From the NCBI RefSeq assembly GCF_033097505.1, contig NZ_AP028654.1, positions 2,004,001 to 2,068,000 of the forward strand: 64,000 bases of DNA, given 5' to 3'. This DNA comes from Helicovermis profundi. Lineage in GTDB: Bacteria > Bacillota > Clostridia > Peptostreptococcales > Acidaminobacteraceae. The position numbers and the translations under genes are program-made. The notes beneath the pieces are model-generated. The model was given only the letters and a program-made list of their open reading frames with translations. It was not told where the DNA came from and ran no database searches. Below, piece by piece: positions 8,460 through 17,699 of the stretch (position 1 is the stretch's first letter; each line of letters begins with the position of its first letter).

Positions 8460-9562
8460 TATATTCTACCTCCTTTATTAGCAAAATATAGTTCGATTTT
8501 AGGAAGTAAAATATTGCCTGAAAGTACAAATATTATTATCAAAGCTTGAATTATACTCACAACATTTGCTGGAACACCTACACCCCTTTGCATTGCACTT
8601 GCACCAGTTTTAAGCATTCCAAGTAAAAGTGCACTTATTATAACTCCAATTGGATTTCCCCTTCCAAGTAAAGATGCAGCAATACCATCAAAACCTACTC
8701 CGCTTGAAAAATTATCAAGTAATCTATGATGTATTCCATTAATTTCAGTAAAACCAGCAATACCAGCAAGCGCACCAGAAATAGCAAGCGCTATCATCAT
8801 ATTTGTTTTAATGTTTATACCAGCATATTCGGCTGACTGAGAATTATAACCAACTGCCCTAAGTTTATAACCAAACGGAGTTTTCTTAATCACAATATAT
8901 ATTACAATTGCAAATACTATGGCAATTATTATACCTAAATGAAATCTCGTGTTTTTAAGTAATATTGGTAAAAAAGCTGTATTTGATATTAAATCCGTTT
9001 GTGGATAAAAACCACTCGCTTCTCTTAGAGGTTTATCAACCATTAAGCTCACAAAATATATTGCAATATAATTCATCATTATTGTAGTTATAATTTCACT
9101 AGCATTAAAAAAAGCTTTTAAAAGTCCAGGAATAGCCCCCCATATACCTCCAGCAATTATTGCAGCAATTAATGATAATGTTACAGCAATAAAAGGATTT
9201 AAATTTGTACTATGAAGTCCAACAAATACCGCTGCGACTGCACCCATAAACATTTGACCTTCTCCACCAATATTAAAAAGCCCTGCTTTATAAGCAAACG
9301 TGAAAGCAAGTCCAGTCATGATTATTGGAGCTGCTTTTGCAAACACTTCTGAAATTTTATAAATACTAGTAAAGTTATCAAAAATTAAATAACTATAAGC
9401 TTTGATTGGGCTTACTTTTATAAAAAGTAAAAGCAAACTGCTTACAAGTAGTGCTAAGACTACTGCAACTAATGGAACTAATAAAGCTAAAATTCTTTCC
9501 ATATTATTTTTTGATTTGCTTGAAGTCATAAAGTTAAAATATTTTTTTAATTTTTTATCCAT
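8459..9562 (-). CDS. nupP: Nucleoside ABC transporter permease (NupP/YufP type)
   Basis: The product has 367 residues from an ATG at 9562, preceded by an AGGGGG site; a longer frame opens to 9598 but would run far into the ATPase gene. GLAFTFAYKAGLFNIGGEGQMFMGA is the family signature near residues 85-110, and AISGALAGIAGFTEING marks the coupling loop. Its first codons overlap the ATPase stop by 8 bases. It forms the membrane channel of the nucleoside importer together with the next gene. Confidence 0.92.
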   Translation of the reverse strand: MDKKLKKYFNFMTSSKSKNNMERILALLVPLVAVVLALLVSSLLLLFIKVSPIKAYSYLIFDNFTSIYKISEVFAKAAPIIMTGLAFTFAYKAGLFNIGGEGQMFMGAVAAVFVGLHSTNLNPFIAVTLSLIAAIIAGGIWGAIPGLLKAFFNASEIITTIMMNYIAIYFVSLMVDKPLREASGFYPQTDLISNTAFLPILLKNTRFHLGIIIAIVFAIVIYIVIKKTPFGYKLRAVGYNSQSAEYAGINIKTNMMIALAISGALAGIAGFTEINGIHHRLLDNFSSGVGFDGIAASLLGRGNPIGVIISALLLGMLKTGASAMQRGVGVPANVVSIIQALIIIFVLSGNILLPKIELYFANKGGRI

Positions 9563-11102
9563 TTTCAAGCCCCCTTCTATGAATTCTAGCGTCTTCAAGA
9601 GGCTGACCTGCCATCATAAGCCCAAGTAAGTTTTCATCAAATTCTTCTTTATCAATAATCCCCATTATTTCCCCGCTATGAAGTACTGCAATTCTATCGC
9701 TTAAAGCATTTATTTCTGTGATTTCGGTAGAAATAAGTAGAACGGCAGTTCCTTTCTCTCTCTCTTTTAAAATCTGTCCATGAATAAATTCAATTGCTCC
9801 AATATCAACACCTCTAGTTGGCTGCATTGCAATAAGTAGAATTGGCTTTCTATCAATTTCTCTTGCAACTACAATTTTTTGTTGATTACCACCTGAAAGT
9901 TTTTTTGCAAGTGTATCTTTGTTTAGAGTCTTAATATTATACTCTTCAATCATTTTATTTGAATGTTCATCTATTTTTTCAAAATCAAAAAACATATTTT
10001 TAGCAAATGGAGGCTTATTAAATACTTGAAGTATAATATTTTCACTAACCGAAAAATCAAGTACTAGCCCTCTTCTATGCCTATCTTCTGGAATATAACC
10101 AATTCCATAATTAGTTCTTTCTTTAATATGTTTTCCGTTAAGTACATTGTCTAAGAGTCTAATTTCACCATCAATATTTTTAATTAATCCTGTAATAGCT
10201 TCAGCGAGTTCATTTTGACCATTACCATCTACTCCTGCTATCCCAAGAATTTCGCCTTTTTTAACTGTTAGGTTAATATTTTTTAGCGCATCTACGCCAT
10301 TACTTTTTTTATAACTCAAATTACTAATACTAAGAATAGTTTCATCAAAACATTTTTTTCTATCTGATTTAAGTTTTTTAATGTCTCTTCCTATCATTAG
10401 CTTTGTAAGCTTCATTTCGTTAGTTTCATTTGTATTTACAACATCAATTACTTTACCATCTCTAAGTACAGTAACTCTATCAGAAACCTCTAATACTTCA
10501 TTTAGCTTATGAGTAATTAGTATTATAGACATACCATTTTGAGACATAATTTTTAATGTCTTAAATAAGTCTTTCGTTTCTTGCGGTGTTAATACTGCTG
10601 TAGGCTCATCCATAATAAGTAGTTTTGCACCTCTATAAAGTGCTTTTACAATCTCAACTCTTTGCTGAGTTCCTACAGAAATATTTGATACATAATCATT
10701 TATAGGTATGTCCATACCGTATTTATTTGCTATTTCAAGTATTTTTTTTTCAGATTTTTTTTTATCAATAACAAAACTATGATCTTTTTTCATACCCATA
10801 ATAATATTTTCAAGAACAGTATGTACTGGTACTAGCATAAAATGCTGATGTATCATTCCTATTCCAATATCAATTGCGTCTTTAGCTGAATGAAAGTCAA
10901 CCTTCTTATTTTCAAAATATATATGACCTTCTTCAGGTTTATATAAGCCATAAAGACAATTCATTAAAGTTGATTTACCAGCACCATTTTCACCAAGCAA
11001 GGAATGAATTTCTCCTTTTCTTACATCAAAATTAACACAATCATCTGCAATCAATGTTCCAAATCTTTTCGTAACTGATTCCATTTTTAATATTACTTCC
11101 AT
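9555..11102 (-). CDS. nupO: Nucleoside ABC transporter ATPase with two nucleotide-binding domains
   Basis: The 515-residue product holds two ABC domains in one chain, as in sugar- and nucleoside-type (RbsA-like) ATPases. Domain one has GENGAGKST, signature ISVGTQQRVE and Walker B LLIMDEPTAVL. Domain two has the usual degenerate Walker A GVDGNGQNELAEAI, signature LSGGNQQKIVVARE, and MQPTRGVDIGA at the Walker B end, where Asp-Glu is replaced by Met-Gln; a changed second site is normal in this family. The ATG at 11102 is chosen because a GGGGGG site lies 5 bases before it. This is the first gene of the importer operon. Confidence 0.93.
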   Translation of the reverse strand: MEVILKMESVTKRFGTLIADDCVNFDVRKGEIHSLLGENGAGKSTLMNCLYGLYKPEEGHIYFENKKVDFHSAKDAIDIGIGMIHQHFMLVPVHTVLENIIMGMKKDHSFVIDKKKSEKKILEIANKYGMDIPINDYVSNISVGTQQRVEIVKALYRGAKLLIMDEPTAVLTPQETKDLFKTLKIMSQNGMSIILITHKLNEVLEVSDRVTVLRDGKVIDVVNTNETNEMKLTKLMIGRDIKKLKSDRKKCFDETILSISNLSYKKSNGVDALKNINLTVKKGEILGIAGVDGNGQNELAEAITGLIKNIDGEIRLLDNVLNGKHIKERTNYGIGYIPEDRHRRGLVLDFSVSENIILQVFNKPPFAKNMFFDFEKIDEHSNKMIEEYNIKTLNKDTLAKKLSGGNQQKIVVAREIDRKPILLIAMQPTRGVDIGAIEFIHGQILKEREKGTAVLLISTEITEINALSDRIAVLHSGEIMGIIDKEEFDENLLGLMMAGQPLEDARIHRRGLENG

Positions 11103-11231
11103 CAAAACCCCCCTGATCATATAATATGTATATATTTAAGTATAAGCGAATAATTTTTATTACAATATATTAATTATTCACAAAATTCAGAATTTATTTT
11201 GTATAAACAAACAATTTTTTTATATATAAAA

Positions 11232-11281
11232 AAATGAAATCTTTTTAAAAAGACATTTGTCCTTTTAAAAAGATTTCATTT
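11232..11281 (-). terminator. Long perfect hairpin terminator
   Basis: Two 19-bp arms are perfectly complementary, and the stem continues almost to a 4-base loop for about 27 bp in all. An A tract on its left side gives the T tract for minus-strand transcripts. It lies 27 bases beyond the coiled-coil gene and probably ends the asp23-to-coaD operon. The stem is unusually long for a terminator. Confidence 0.75.
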
Positions 11282-11307
11282 AATATTTTAATATATATTA
11301 ATTGCTT

Positions 11308-11844
11308 TTATTCTTTATATTTATCAAGTTCTTCAATATTTTCTTCTATTTGATTTAAAACATCACTTAAACTTGCACCAAAATGTTTTAAAAGTTTTTC
11401 TACATATTCATAGCCATTTTTTTTAATGCTTTCAGAAAGTTTCTCAGCATCACCAATTATTTCAGTTGCTTTTTTATTGGCTTCCCTTACAATTATATTT
11501 TCGTCAACTAAAATTTTCATTTTTTCGTTAATTTCAAATTCTATTCTTTCTTCCTCAGCACGTGCTTTCTGTATTATTTCTTGTTCTTCAGACTCAGCAT
11601 TTAGAATAATTGTATTCGCCTTTTTTTGAGCCTCGTCTACTATCTGACTTTCTTGAGATTTAATCCATTTCACATGTTGATACTCTTCTGGAAGGAGTAT
11701 ATTTATTTCTCTAATTATATCTAAAAGTTCATCTCTATCAATCATAATTTTTCCCGTGAATGGTACTGCAGACAAATTTTCTAATTTATTTTCAAACTCA
11801 TCCAATAAATTTAGCACTTTTAAATCCATAATATTATTATTCAT
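11308..11844 (-). CDS. Coiled-coil protein next to coaD (V-ATPase subunit H/DivIVA-like)
   Basis: This 178-residue, soluble, highly charged protein is helical, with a long coiled coil from about residue 60 to 140 (heptad-like runs such as AESEEQEIIQKARAEEERIEFEINEK). Genes of this type, often annotated simply as ATPase or as V-type ATPase subunit H-like, sit beside coaD in many clostridia. The role is not known to me. No catalytic motif is visible, so an ATPase function is doubtful. The start lies just 3 bases after coaD, and the gene is last in its operon. Confidence 0.7.
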   Translation of the reverse strand: MNNNIMDLKVLNLLDEFENKLENLSAVPFTGKIMIDRDELLDIIREINILLPEEYQHVKWIKSQESQIVDEAQKKANTIILNAESEEQEIIQKARAEEERIEFEINEKMKILVDENIIVREANKKATEIIGDAEKLSESIKKNGYEYVEKLLKHFGASLSDVLNQIEENIEELDKYKE

Positions 11845-11847
11845 ATA

Positions 11848-12330
11848 CTAAACCTCCGTAAATTTCTCTATCATATTACCTATAACATTCTTAGGTACTA
11901 AACTTTCAATATTTCCACCAAAACCAAATACTTCTTTTACTAAACTTGAACTTAAAAAGGAATATTCAGTTGCAGTCATCATAAATAATGTTTCAATCTT
12001 ACTATTTAACTTTCTATTCATAGAAGCCATTTGAAGTTCAGATTCAAAATCTGAAATTGCTCTTAACCCCTTTACTATTACATCGTACTTTTTTTGAGAT
12101 ACATAGTCAATAAGTAATCCATTAAAGGCATCAACTTCTACATTATCTAAATCGCTAATAGCTTCTTCAATCATTTTCTTTCTTTCAGCAAAATCAAACA
12201 TAGAGTTTTTTGAAGGATTATTTAATACCGCAACTACAAGTTTATCAAATATTTTAGAAGATCTCCTTATTATGTCCATATGACCACAAGTAATAGGATC
12301 AAAACTACCTGGGTACACTGCAACTCTCAT
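11848..12330 (-). CDS. coaD: Phosphopantetheine adenylyltransferase
   Basis: CoaD transfers AMP from ATP to 4'-phosphopantetheine, the fourth step of coenzyme A synthesis. The length of 160 residues is typical. PGSFDPITCGHMDIIRR holds the nucleotidyltransferase TxGH motif, KGLRAISDFESELQMASMNRKL contains the family Arg, and YSFLSSSLVKEV is the ISSTxVK-like motif. The gene follows rsmD by one base, the usual Firmicutes pairing. CoaBC, which makes the substrate of an earlier step, lies at 27998-29182. Confidence 0.97.
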   Translation of the reverse strand: MRVAVYPGSFDPITCGHMDIIRRSSKIFDKLVVAVLNNPSKNSMFDFAERKKMIEEAISDLDNVEVDAFNGLLIDYVSQKKYDVIVKGLRAISDFESELQMASMNRKLNSKIETLFMMTATEYSFLSSSLVKEVFGFGGNIESLVPKNVIGNMIEKFTEV

Positions 12331-12331
12331 A

Positions 12332-12877
12332 TTATTTCCTCCTATAAAAACTTACACCAGTTTTTCCATATTTTTTATATTTATATTTTTCTATATCACA
12401 TATTTTTTCAAATACTTCATCTTTAATATCATGTTCAGCAATTATAATACCATCTTTTTTTAATATTTTTTTTTCTGCTATAAGTTCTATAGTTTCATTT
12501 ACTAAATTTTTTGAATAAGGTGGATCCATAAAAATTATATCAAATGAATTTGAACTAAAAAATCTAAAACTATTAAATACATTTTCTGTATATATTTCAA
12601 CTAAATCATTTAAAGAAGTTGCATTAATGTTTGCCTTAATAAATTTTATACATTTTGGATTATTTTCTACCATAGAAACTTTTTTAGCACCTCTACTTGC
12701 AAATTCAAGTCCAATAGCACCTGAACCTGAAAACAAATCAAGCACATCGCTTTCACCAATTTCAAAAGCAATAATATTAAAAATATTCTCTTTTATCCTA
12801 TCTGTTGTAGGTCTTGTGCTAATTCCTTCTATTGTAGTTAATTTGATGCCTCTTGCTTTTCCAGATATAATTCTCAT
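12332..12877 (-). CDS. rsmD: 16S rRNA (guanine966-N2)-methyltransferase
   Basis: RsmD methylates the N2 of G966 in 16S rRNA using S-adenosylmethionine. The conserved start MRIISGKARGIKL, the SAM-binding motif DLFSGSGAIGLEFASRGA, and the catalytic MDPPYS motif are all present. The ATG at 12877 matches the conserved N-terminus but has no close ribosome binding site. The AAGGAG site lies 27 bases earlier and is followed by a 9-codon frame (12874-12903) whose TGA overlaps the rsmD ATG, so translation may be coupled. In-frame upstream codons remain possible starts. Confidence 0.95.
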   Translation of the reverse strand: MRIISGKARGIKLTTIEGISTRPTTDRIKENIFNIIAFEIGESDVLDLFSGSGAIGLEFASRGAKKVSMVENNPKCIKFIKANINATSLNDLVEIYTENVFNSFRFFSSNSFDIIFMDPPYSKNLVNETIELIAEKKILKKDGIIIAEHDIKDEVFEKICDIEKYKYKKYGKTGVSFYRRK

Positions 12878-12954
12878 ATTAGTAAGCAGTATATATACCG
12901 CATTCTCCTTATAGTTTTTATTATTTACGTACAACTATTTACATACAAATGATA

Positions 12955-14985
12955 TCATATATTAATATTATTTGACAATCTATTCTCAATAAATTTAATT
13001 ATAAATTCAACACTTGCTTTTTCGCCTTGATTATACATTTGGACTAAATTATTTACATCCATTTTTACTATTTCAAATATTTGAGAATGTTTAGCAAGTT
13101 CTCCAATTTTAAGTTCAGGAAGGCCATGTTGTTTTAAACCTAGTATTTCTCCTGGACCTCGAAGTAATAAATCTCTCTCTGCAATTTCAAAACCGTCATT
13201 CGTATCAATCATTGTTTGAATTCTTTTTTTCGAAGTATCACCCATTTTATTTGACGTCATAAAACAATATGACTGATACTCACCTCTACCAACTCTTCCC
13301 CTTAATTGATGAAGCTGTGATAAACCGAATCTATTAGCATCATTTATAACCATTATACTTGCATTAGGCACATTAATTCCTACTTCAATAACGGTTGTTG
13401 AAATTAATATATTTATTTTTCCTTCGCTAAAATCTTTCATTATAGTTTCTTTTTCTTTTGCTTTCATTTTGCCATGAAGTAGTTTAACATTAAACTTTGT
13501 GTAAATTCTTTCTGATAATTCTTTATAAAGCTCAGATGCTGATTTAATATCTAAAGCCTCAGATTCTTCAATCAATGGACAAATAAAATATATTTGTCTT
13601 TTTTCTTCAACTTTAGACCTTATAAATTCATACATATCATTTATTTTATTTTTTTTTACATAATGGGTTTTTATTTGCTTGCGTCCCGATGGAAGCTGAT
13701 CAATTACGCTTATATCAACATCTCCATATATTATAAGTGATAATGTTCTTGGAATAGGAGTAGCCGACATTACCAAAACATTAACATTTTTCTCTTTAGT
13801 ACTTAAAATATTTCTTTGTTTTACTCCAAAGCGATGCTGCTCATCAGTAATCACTAAAGCAAGATTCTTAAACTTAACACCTTCTTCAAGAATTGCATGT
13901 GTCCCAATAATAATATCATATTTGCCTAATTCGATATCCTTATATATTTGTTTTTTATTTTTTGTATTTCCTGTTAATAGAATTATTTTAATATTAAAAT
14001 TTTTAAGTACATCTGAAAAAGTTCTAAAATGTTGATTTGCAAGAACACTCGTAGGTACCATTAGTGTACTTTGCATATTGTTTTTATATGTAAGATACAT
14101 TGCCATCATTGCGACTATTGTTTTTCCAGAGCCTACATCGCCTTGAAGCAACCTATTCATTTGATTATTACTTGTTAAATCAATTTTAATTTGATTCCAT
14201 ACTTTTTCCTGACTCTTAGTAAGAGTAAATTTAAGATTTTTATAAAAGTCTACCATTGGTAAATCTTTAAGCACAATACCACCTGAAGATTTAACTTTAT
14301 TTTTTATTAGTGATAGACTTAAAAATAAATTAAAAAATTCTTCATAAATAAATCTATATCTTGCTTTTTTTAAAGCCTCTTTACTTGTAGGTAAATTTAT
14401 ATTCTTAAATGCGTAATTTATATCACATAATTTGTTTTGAATTATATATGGAGAAAATAAATTCTCCTCAAACAATACATTATCAATAATATTTTCATAT
14501 ATATTTATCATTTCTTTATTAGTTATTCCTGCTGTTAAAGAATAAATTGGTTCAATCCTTAAAAATTTTTTATCGTTATACATTGAATCAGAAAATTCTG
14601 GGTGAAACATTTTTGCTTCATAGTGTGTTTTAACAATTTTACCATAAAAATAGTATTCTTTTCCTATTGAGAACTTCTTTAATAAAAATGAAGCATTAAA
14701 GAAAATAATAGCAACATTATAACCGTTCGTATCCTTGCACTTCAATCTTAAAGTGCTTTTTTTATAAGCATTTTTAGTTTCGGAAACATCGTATATCAAT
14801 AGTTTTATTGTTGATATACTCTCGTTTTCAATTTCATTAATATTATTAACCTTTGATCTATCAACATAAGTTCTAGGAAAATTGGTCAACAAATCTTTAA
14901 CCTTATAAAGATTTAAATTATTTAAAAGTTTATATTTTTTCTTCCCTATACCTTTAATTGCAATTAAATCATCATCTAAATTCAT
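12955..14985 (-). CDS. recG: ATP-dependent DNA helicase RecG
   Basis: RecG remodels stalled replication forks and branched DNA. The product has 676 residues from an ATG at 14985 preceded by GGGTGA. The N-terminal wedge/OB region lies at about residues 1-240. Walker A GDVGSGKT, the DExH box ITDEQHRFGVKQRN, motif III SATPIPRT, and the C-terminal QLRGRVGRG follow in order, with LLLRGPGEILGLKQHG near the end, typical of RecG. It lies between rsmD and fakA as in many Firmicutes. Confidence 0.97.
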   Translation of the reverse strand: MNLDDDLIAIKGIGKKKYKLLNNLNLYKVKDLLTNFPRTYVDRSKVNNINEIENESISTIKLLIYDVSETKNAYKKSTLRLKCKDTNGYNVAIIFFNASFLLKKFSIGKEYYFYGKIVKTHYEAKMFHPEFSDSMYNDKKFLRIEPIYSLTAGITNKEMINIYENIIDNVLFEENLFSPYIIQNKLCDINYAFKNINLPTSKEALKKARYRFIYEEFFNLFLSLSLIKNKVKSSGGIVLKDLPMVDFYKNLKFTLTKSQEKVWNQIKIDLTSNNQMNRLLQGDVGSGKTIVAMMAMYLTYKNNMQSTLMVPTSVLANQHFRTFSDVLKNFNIKIILLTGNTKNKKQIYKDIELGKYDIIIGTHAILEEGVKFKNLALVITDEQHRFGVKQRNILSTKEKNVNVLVMSATPIPRTLSLIIYGDVDISVIDQLPSGRKQIKTHYVKKNKINDMYEFIRSKVEEKRQIYFICPLIEESEALDIKSASELYKELSERIYTKFNVKLLHGKMKAKEKETIMKDFSEGKINILISTTVIEVGINVPNASIMVINDANRFGLSQLHQLRGRVGRGEYQSYCFMTSNKMGDTSKKRIQTMIDTNDGFEIAERDLLLRGPGEILGLKQHGLPELKIGELAKHSQIFEIVKMDVNNLVQMYNQGEKASVEFIIKFIENRLSNNINI

Positions 14986-15074
14986 GAAATCACCCGTCTT
15001 TACAAAATTAAAGGTTGAGTATTCAAAAAAGAATCTCAACCGATTTAATGGATTTCTTAGCTCTTAGTAAAACT

Positions 15075-16712
15075 TTATTCAATAGAAAAAATATAATAGT
15101 AAAGAGGTTGTCCTCCATAATACAGTTCTACATCTAAATCCTCGTATTTTTCTTCTATTTCTATTTTTAATTTTTCTACTTCTTCTTTTTTAACATCCAT
15201 TCCATAATAAATAGTTAGTATTTCTGAATCTTCGTCTATAGCTTTCGAAAGAGACTCAAATACAACTTTTTTTAATTCTTTACCCACTGAAGAAATTTCA
15301 CCTTCATATACACCTAGAATATCATCTTTTTTTATGTCCATATCATTAAAAACAGTATCTCGAACTGAATAAGTTATTTGAATTGTTTTTACTTCTGTTA
15401 AGACTTCGCACATACTATTATAGTTTTGCTCAGGACTATGTTCTAAATCAAATTCTATCATCGATGAAATACCCTGAGGAACTGATTTAGAGGGAATAAC
15501 AAATACTTCCTTATCTTCAATTAATTCTTTAGCTTGATTTGCAGCTAAAATAATATTAGAATTATTTGGCAAAATAATTACATTTTCTGCTCTACATTTA
15601 TTAATTGCAACGACAATATCTTCAGTCGAAGGATTCATCGTTTGTCCACCTTCAATAATAACACTTACACCCAAATCATTAAAAATGTTAGAAATACCGC
15701 TTCCCATAGATACTGACACAAAGCCATACTTGGAAATTTCTTCAACTGTTTCCTTTGTAATTTCATCACTTTCAGTAGAACTATTATTTTCAATAATTGA
15801 AGTATGCTGTTGTCTCATATTTTCAATTTTTATATTTATTAATTCACCGTATTTAAGCGCTTCTTCAAGGGCAATACCAGGATTATTAGTGTGAATATGT
15901 GTTTTTATAAGTTCATCGTCTGTAACAAACACCATACTATCCCCAAGAGAAAATATTTTATCACGAAGTTTTTCTACATCTCTGATATCACTTCTAATAA
16001 TAAATTCTGTACAGTAACCATACTTTATATCTGTATATTCAGTTGAAGTATGAGGAGCTACAGTTTCAGTAAGTTCGTAAAATTCTTCAGCTTCTTCACC
16101 AACTACAGCGTTATAGAATCCATTTAAAATAAATACAAGTCCTTTTCCACCTGCATCAACTACTCCAGCTTGCTTTAAAACATCTAAATATTCTGGTGTT
16201 TTATCAAGTGTTTCTTCTGCTCTTTTTATAAGTATTTTTAGTAATGCATGAATCGGAACTTCATCTTCCAAATAATCTTTAGCCTTTTCAGCAGTTTTTC
16301 TAATAACAGTTAGTATTGTTCCTTCAACAGGTTTCATAACTGCACTATAAGCAGTTTCTGATGCGCTAATAAAGGCTTTGCAAAGATCAATTGAAGTTAG
16401 TACTTCTTTATCAACACAACCTTTTGAAAATCCTCTAAAGATTTGAGATAAAATAACTCCTGAATTTCCTCTTGCACTCATTAATGATCCTTTAGACATA
16501 GCTTTAGACAAATCATCTACTCTTTCATATTCTTTTTTAGAGATTTCTTTAACAGCATTTTTCATAGTTAGTGACATATTTGTTCCAGTATCTCCATCTG
16601 GAACTGGAAACACATTCAATGAATCCACTAAACTTTTATTTTTGTTTAGCTCTATCGAAGCCTGTTTAAACATTCGGTATAAAAGCTCTACATCAATTTT
16701 CATAATATCCAA
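15075..16712 (-). CDS. fakA: Fatty acid kinase subunit A (DAK2 domain protein)
   Basis: FakA phosphorylates fatty acids held by FakB (DegV-type) proteins so that they can enter phospholipid synthesis. The 545-residue product has the DAK2 nucleotide-binding motif FPVPDGDTGTNMSLTM at about residues 31-46, and MSARGNSGVILSQIFRG. A middle region and a C-terminal EDD-like domain (about 320-545) complete the usual FakA architecture. A TTG start at 16712 is chosen: GGAGG lies 6 bases before it, while the next ATG is 15 bases away. It follows the Asp23-family gene, the standard pairing. No fakB is visible here. Confidence 0.93.
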   Translation of the reverse strand: MDIMKIDVELLYRMFKQASIELNKNKSLVDSLNVFPVPDGDTGTNMSLTMKNAVKEISKKEYERVDDLSKAMSKGSLMSARGNSGVILSQIFRGFSKGCVDKEVLTSIDLCKAFISASETAYSAVMKPVEGTILTVIRKTAEKAKDYLEDEVPIHALLKILIKRAEETLDKTPEYLDVLKQAGVVDAGGKGLVFILNGFYNAVVGEEAEEFYELTETVAPHTSTEYTDIKYGYCTEFIIRSDIRDVEKLRDKIFSLGDSMVFVTDDELIKTHIHTNNPGIALEEALKYGELINIKIENMRQQHTSIIENNSSTESDEITKETVEEISKYGFVSVSMGSGISNIFNDLGVSVIIEGGQTMNPSTEDIVVAINKCRAENVIILPNNSNIILAANQAKELIEDKEVFVIPSKSVPQGISSMIEFDLEHSPEQNYNSMCEVLTEVKTIQITYSVRDTVFNDMDIKKDDILGVYEGEISSVGKELKKVVFESLSKAIDEDSEILTIYYGMDVKKEEVEKLKIEIEEKYEDLDVELYYGGQPLYYYIFSIE

Positions 16713-16727
16713 AATAATCCTCCTATA

Positions 16728-17081
16728 CTACTGTACTCGTACACCTTCAATATTTAAATTAACTTTAATAACTTTAATACCCGTTTGTTTTTCAACATTG
16801 TATTTAACTTTTTCAATAATATTTTCAGCAACAACAGATATTTTAGTTCCAAATTGTATTACAACAAAAAGATCTATAATAATTCCATCCTCTTCAATTG
16901 TAATATCGATACCTTTACTTAAATTTTCTTTTTTAAGTAAATTAACAAATCCGCTTGTTGCAGTTCTAGATGACATACCCACTAAACCATAGCACTCAAC
17001 AGCAGCTGCTCCTGCTATTGTAGAAATAACATCCTTATTTATGTTAATAGTACCATAATCATTTTCTACTGTAATAGACAT
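16728..17081 (-). CDS. Asp23/Gls24-family envelope protein (YloU-like)
   Basis: This is a 117-residue soluble protein of the Asp23 (DUF322) family: INKDVISTIAGAAAVECYGLVGMSS near the start and the VxGVxVV-like end KQTGIKVIKVNLNIEGVRVQ. It has an excellent GGAGG site and starts the operon that continues with fakA. Members link to envelope or lipid functions; the exact role of this one is unknown. Confidence 0.92.
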   Translation of the reverse strand: MSITVENDYGTININKDVISTIAGAAAVECYGLVGMSSRTATSGFVNLLKKENLSKGIDITIEEDGIIIDLFVVIQFGTKISVVAENIIEKVKYNVEKQTGIKVIKVNLNIEGVRVQ

Positions 17082-17140
17082 ACTTTACCTCCTCAAGTGC
17101 TTTTACAAAATCACCATTTTTTAAAATCGATATATAGTTT

Positions 17141-17169
17141 ATTTTACTATTAAATCGCTACAAGTACAA
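17141..17169 (-). promoter_or_regulatory. Promoter of the asp23-fakA-recG-rsmD-coaD operon
   Basis: On the minus strand: TTGTAC, 17 bases, TAAAAT, about 60 bases before the Asp23 ATG. It is divergent from the rpmB promoter. Confidence 0.55.
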
Positions 17170-17298
17170 CATATAATTGATTTTATATTACTATTTTATG
17201 TTTTTTTAAATAAAACATTTGAATTTTGATGTAAAATATAATATAATTAGTCTTTGTTGAGATAAAAAAAATTAAGCGATGATATTAGCAAATGTTTC

Positions 17299-17327
17299 TT
17301 GCAATAGATTCAATTATCTGTTAAAAT
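17299..17327 (+). promoter_or_regulatory. Promoter of rpmB
   Basis: TTGCAA, 17 bases, TAAAAT, about 45 bases before the rpmB ATG. A GGAGGTG ribosome binding site follows at 17359-17365. Confidence 0.6.
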
Positions 17328-17371
17328 ATATTTGCTTATATTGTTGAATTACTCAGTTGGAGGTGTTATAG

Positions 17372-17563
17372 ATGGCTAAAATTTGTGCAGTTTGTGGTAA
17401 AGGTAAAATGTCTGGTAATCACGTGAGTCACGCGAACAACCATAACAGAAGAACTTGGGCACCAAACTTAAAAAGAGTTAGAGCTGTAGTTGAAGGTTCA
17501 AACAAAAGAATCACAGTATGTACTAGATGTTTAAGATCTGGTAAAGTTGAAAGAGCACTATAA
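17372..17563 (+). CDS. rpmB: 50S ribosomal protein L28, zinc-binding form
   Basis: L28 is a 63-residue component of the large ribosomal subunit. CAVCGKG near the start and CTRCLRSGK near the end give two CxxC pairs, the zinc-binding (C+) form. VSHANNHNRRTWAPNLKRVRA is typical for L28. It stands as a single plus-strand gene between two minus-strand operons with its own promoter and terminator, as in other Firmicutes next to thiN and asp23. Confidence 0.98.
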   Translation: MAKICAVCGKGKMSGNHVSHANNHNRRTWAPNLKRVRAVVEGSNKRITVCTRCLRSGKVERAL

Positions 17564-17587
17564 AAAAACAAAAGCAGTGCAAAAAAA

Positions 17588-17645
17588 AGAAAAAGTATAA
17601 TCTTACAAACGTAGTTTGTAAAAGATTATATTTTTTCTTTTTTTT
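17588..17645 (+). terminator. Terminator after rpmB
   Basis: A stem of about 20 bp with a two-base bulge (arms around AGTATAATCTTACAAAC) has a GTA loop and a long T tract to the right. A-rich sequence on the left means that it may also stop the thiN transcript from the other side. Confidence 0.8.
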
Positions 17646-17699
17646 ATTGGGACTTTGTCACGTAAAAGGCTAATAGAGCTTTTCTATTAATATTTTTAA

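Noticed and set aside
11103-11231. A purine riboswitch ahead of the nucleoside importer
   Set aside because: The conserved core bases of guanine/adenine riboswitches and the three-way junction are not visible in this AT-rich stretch.
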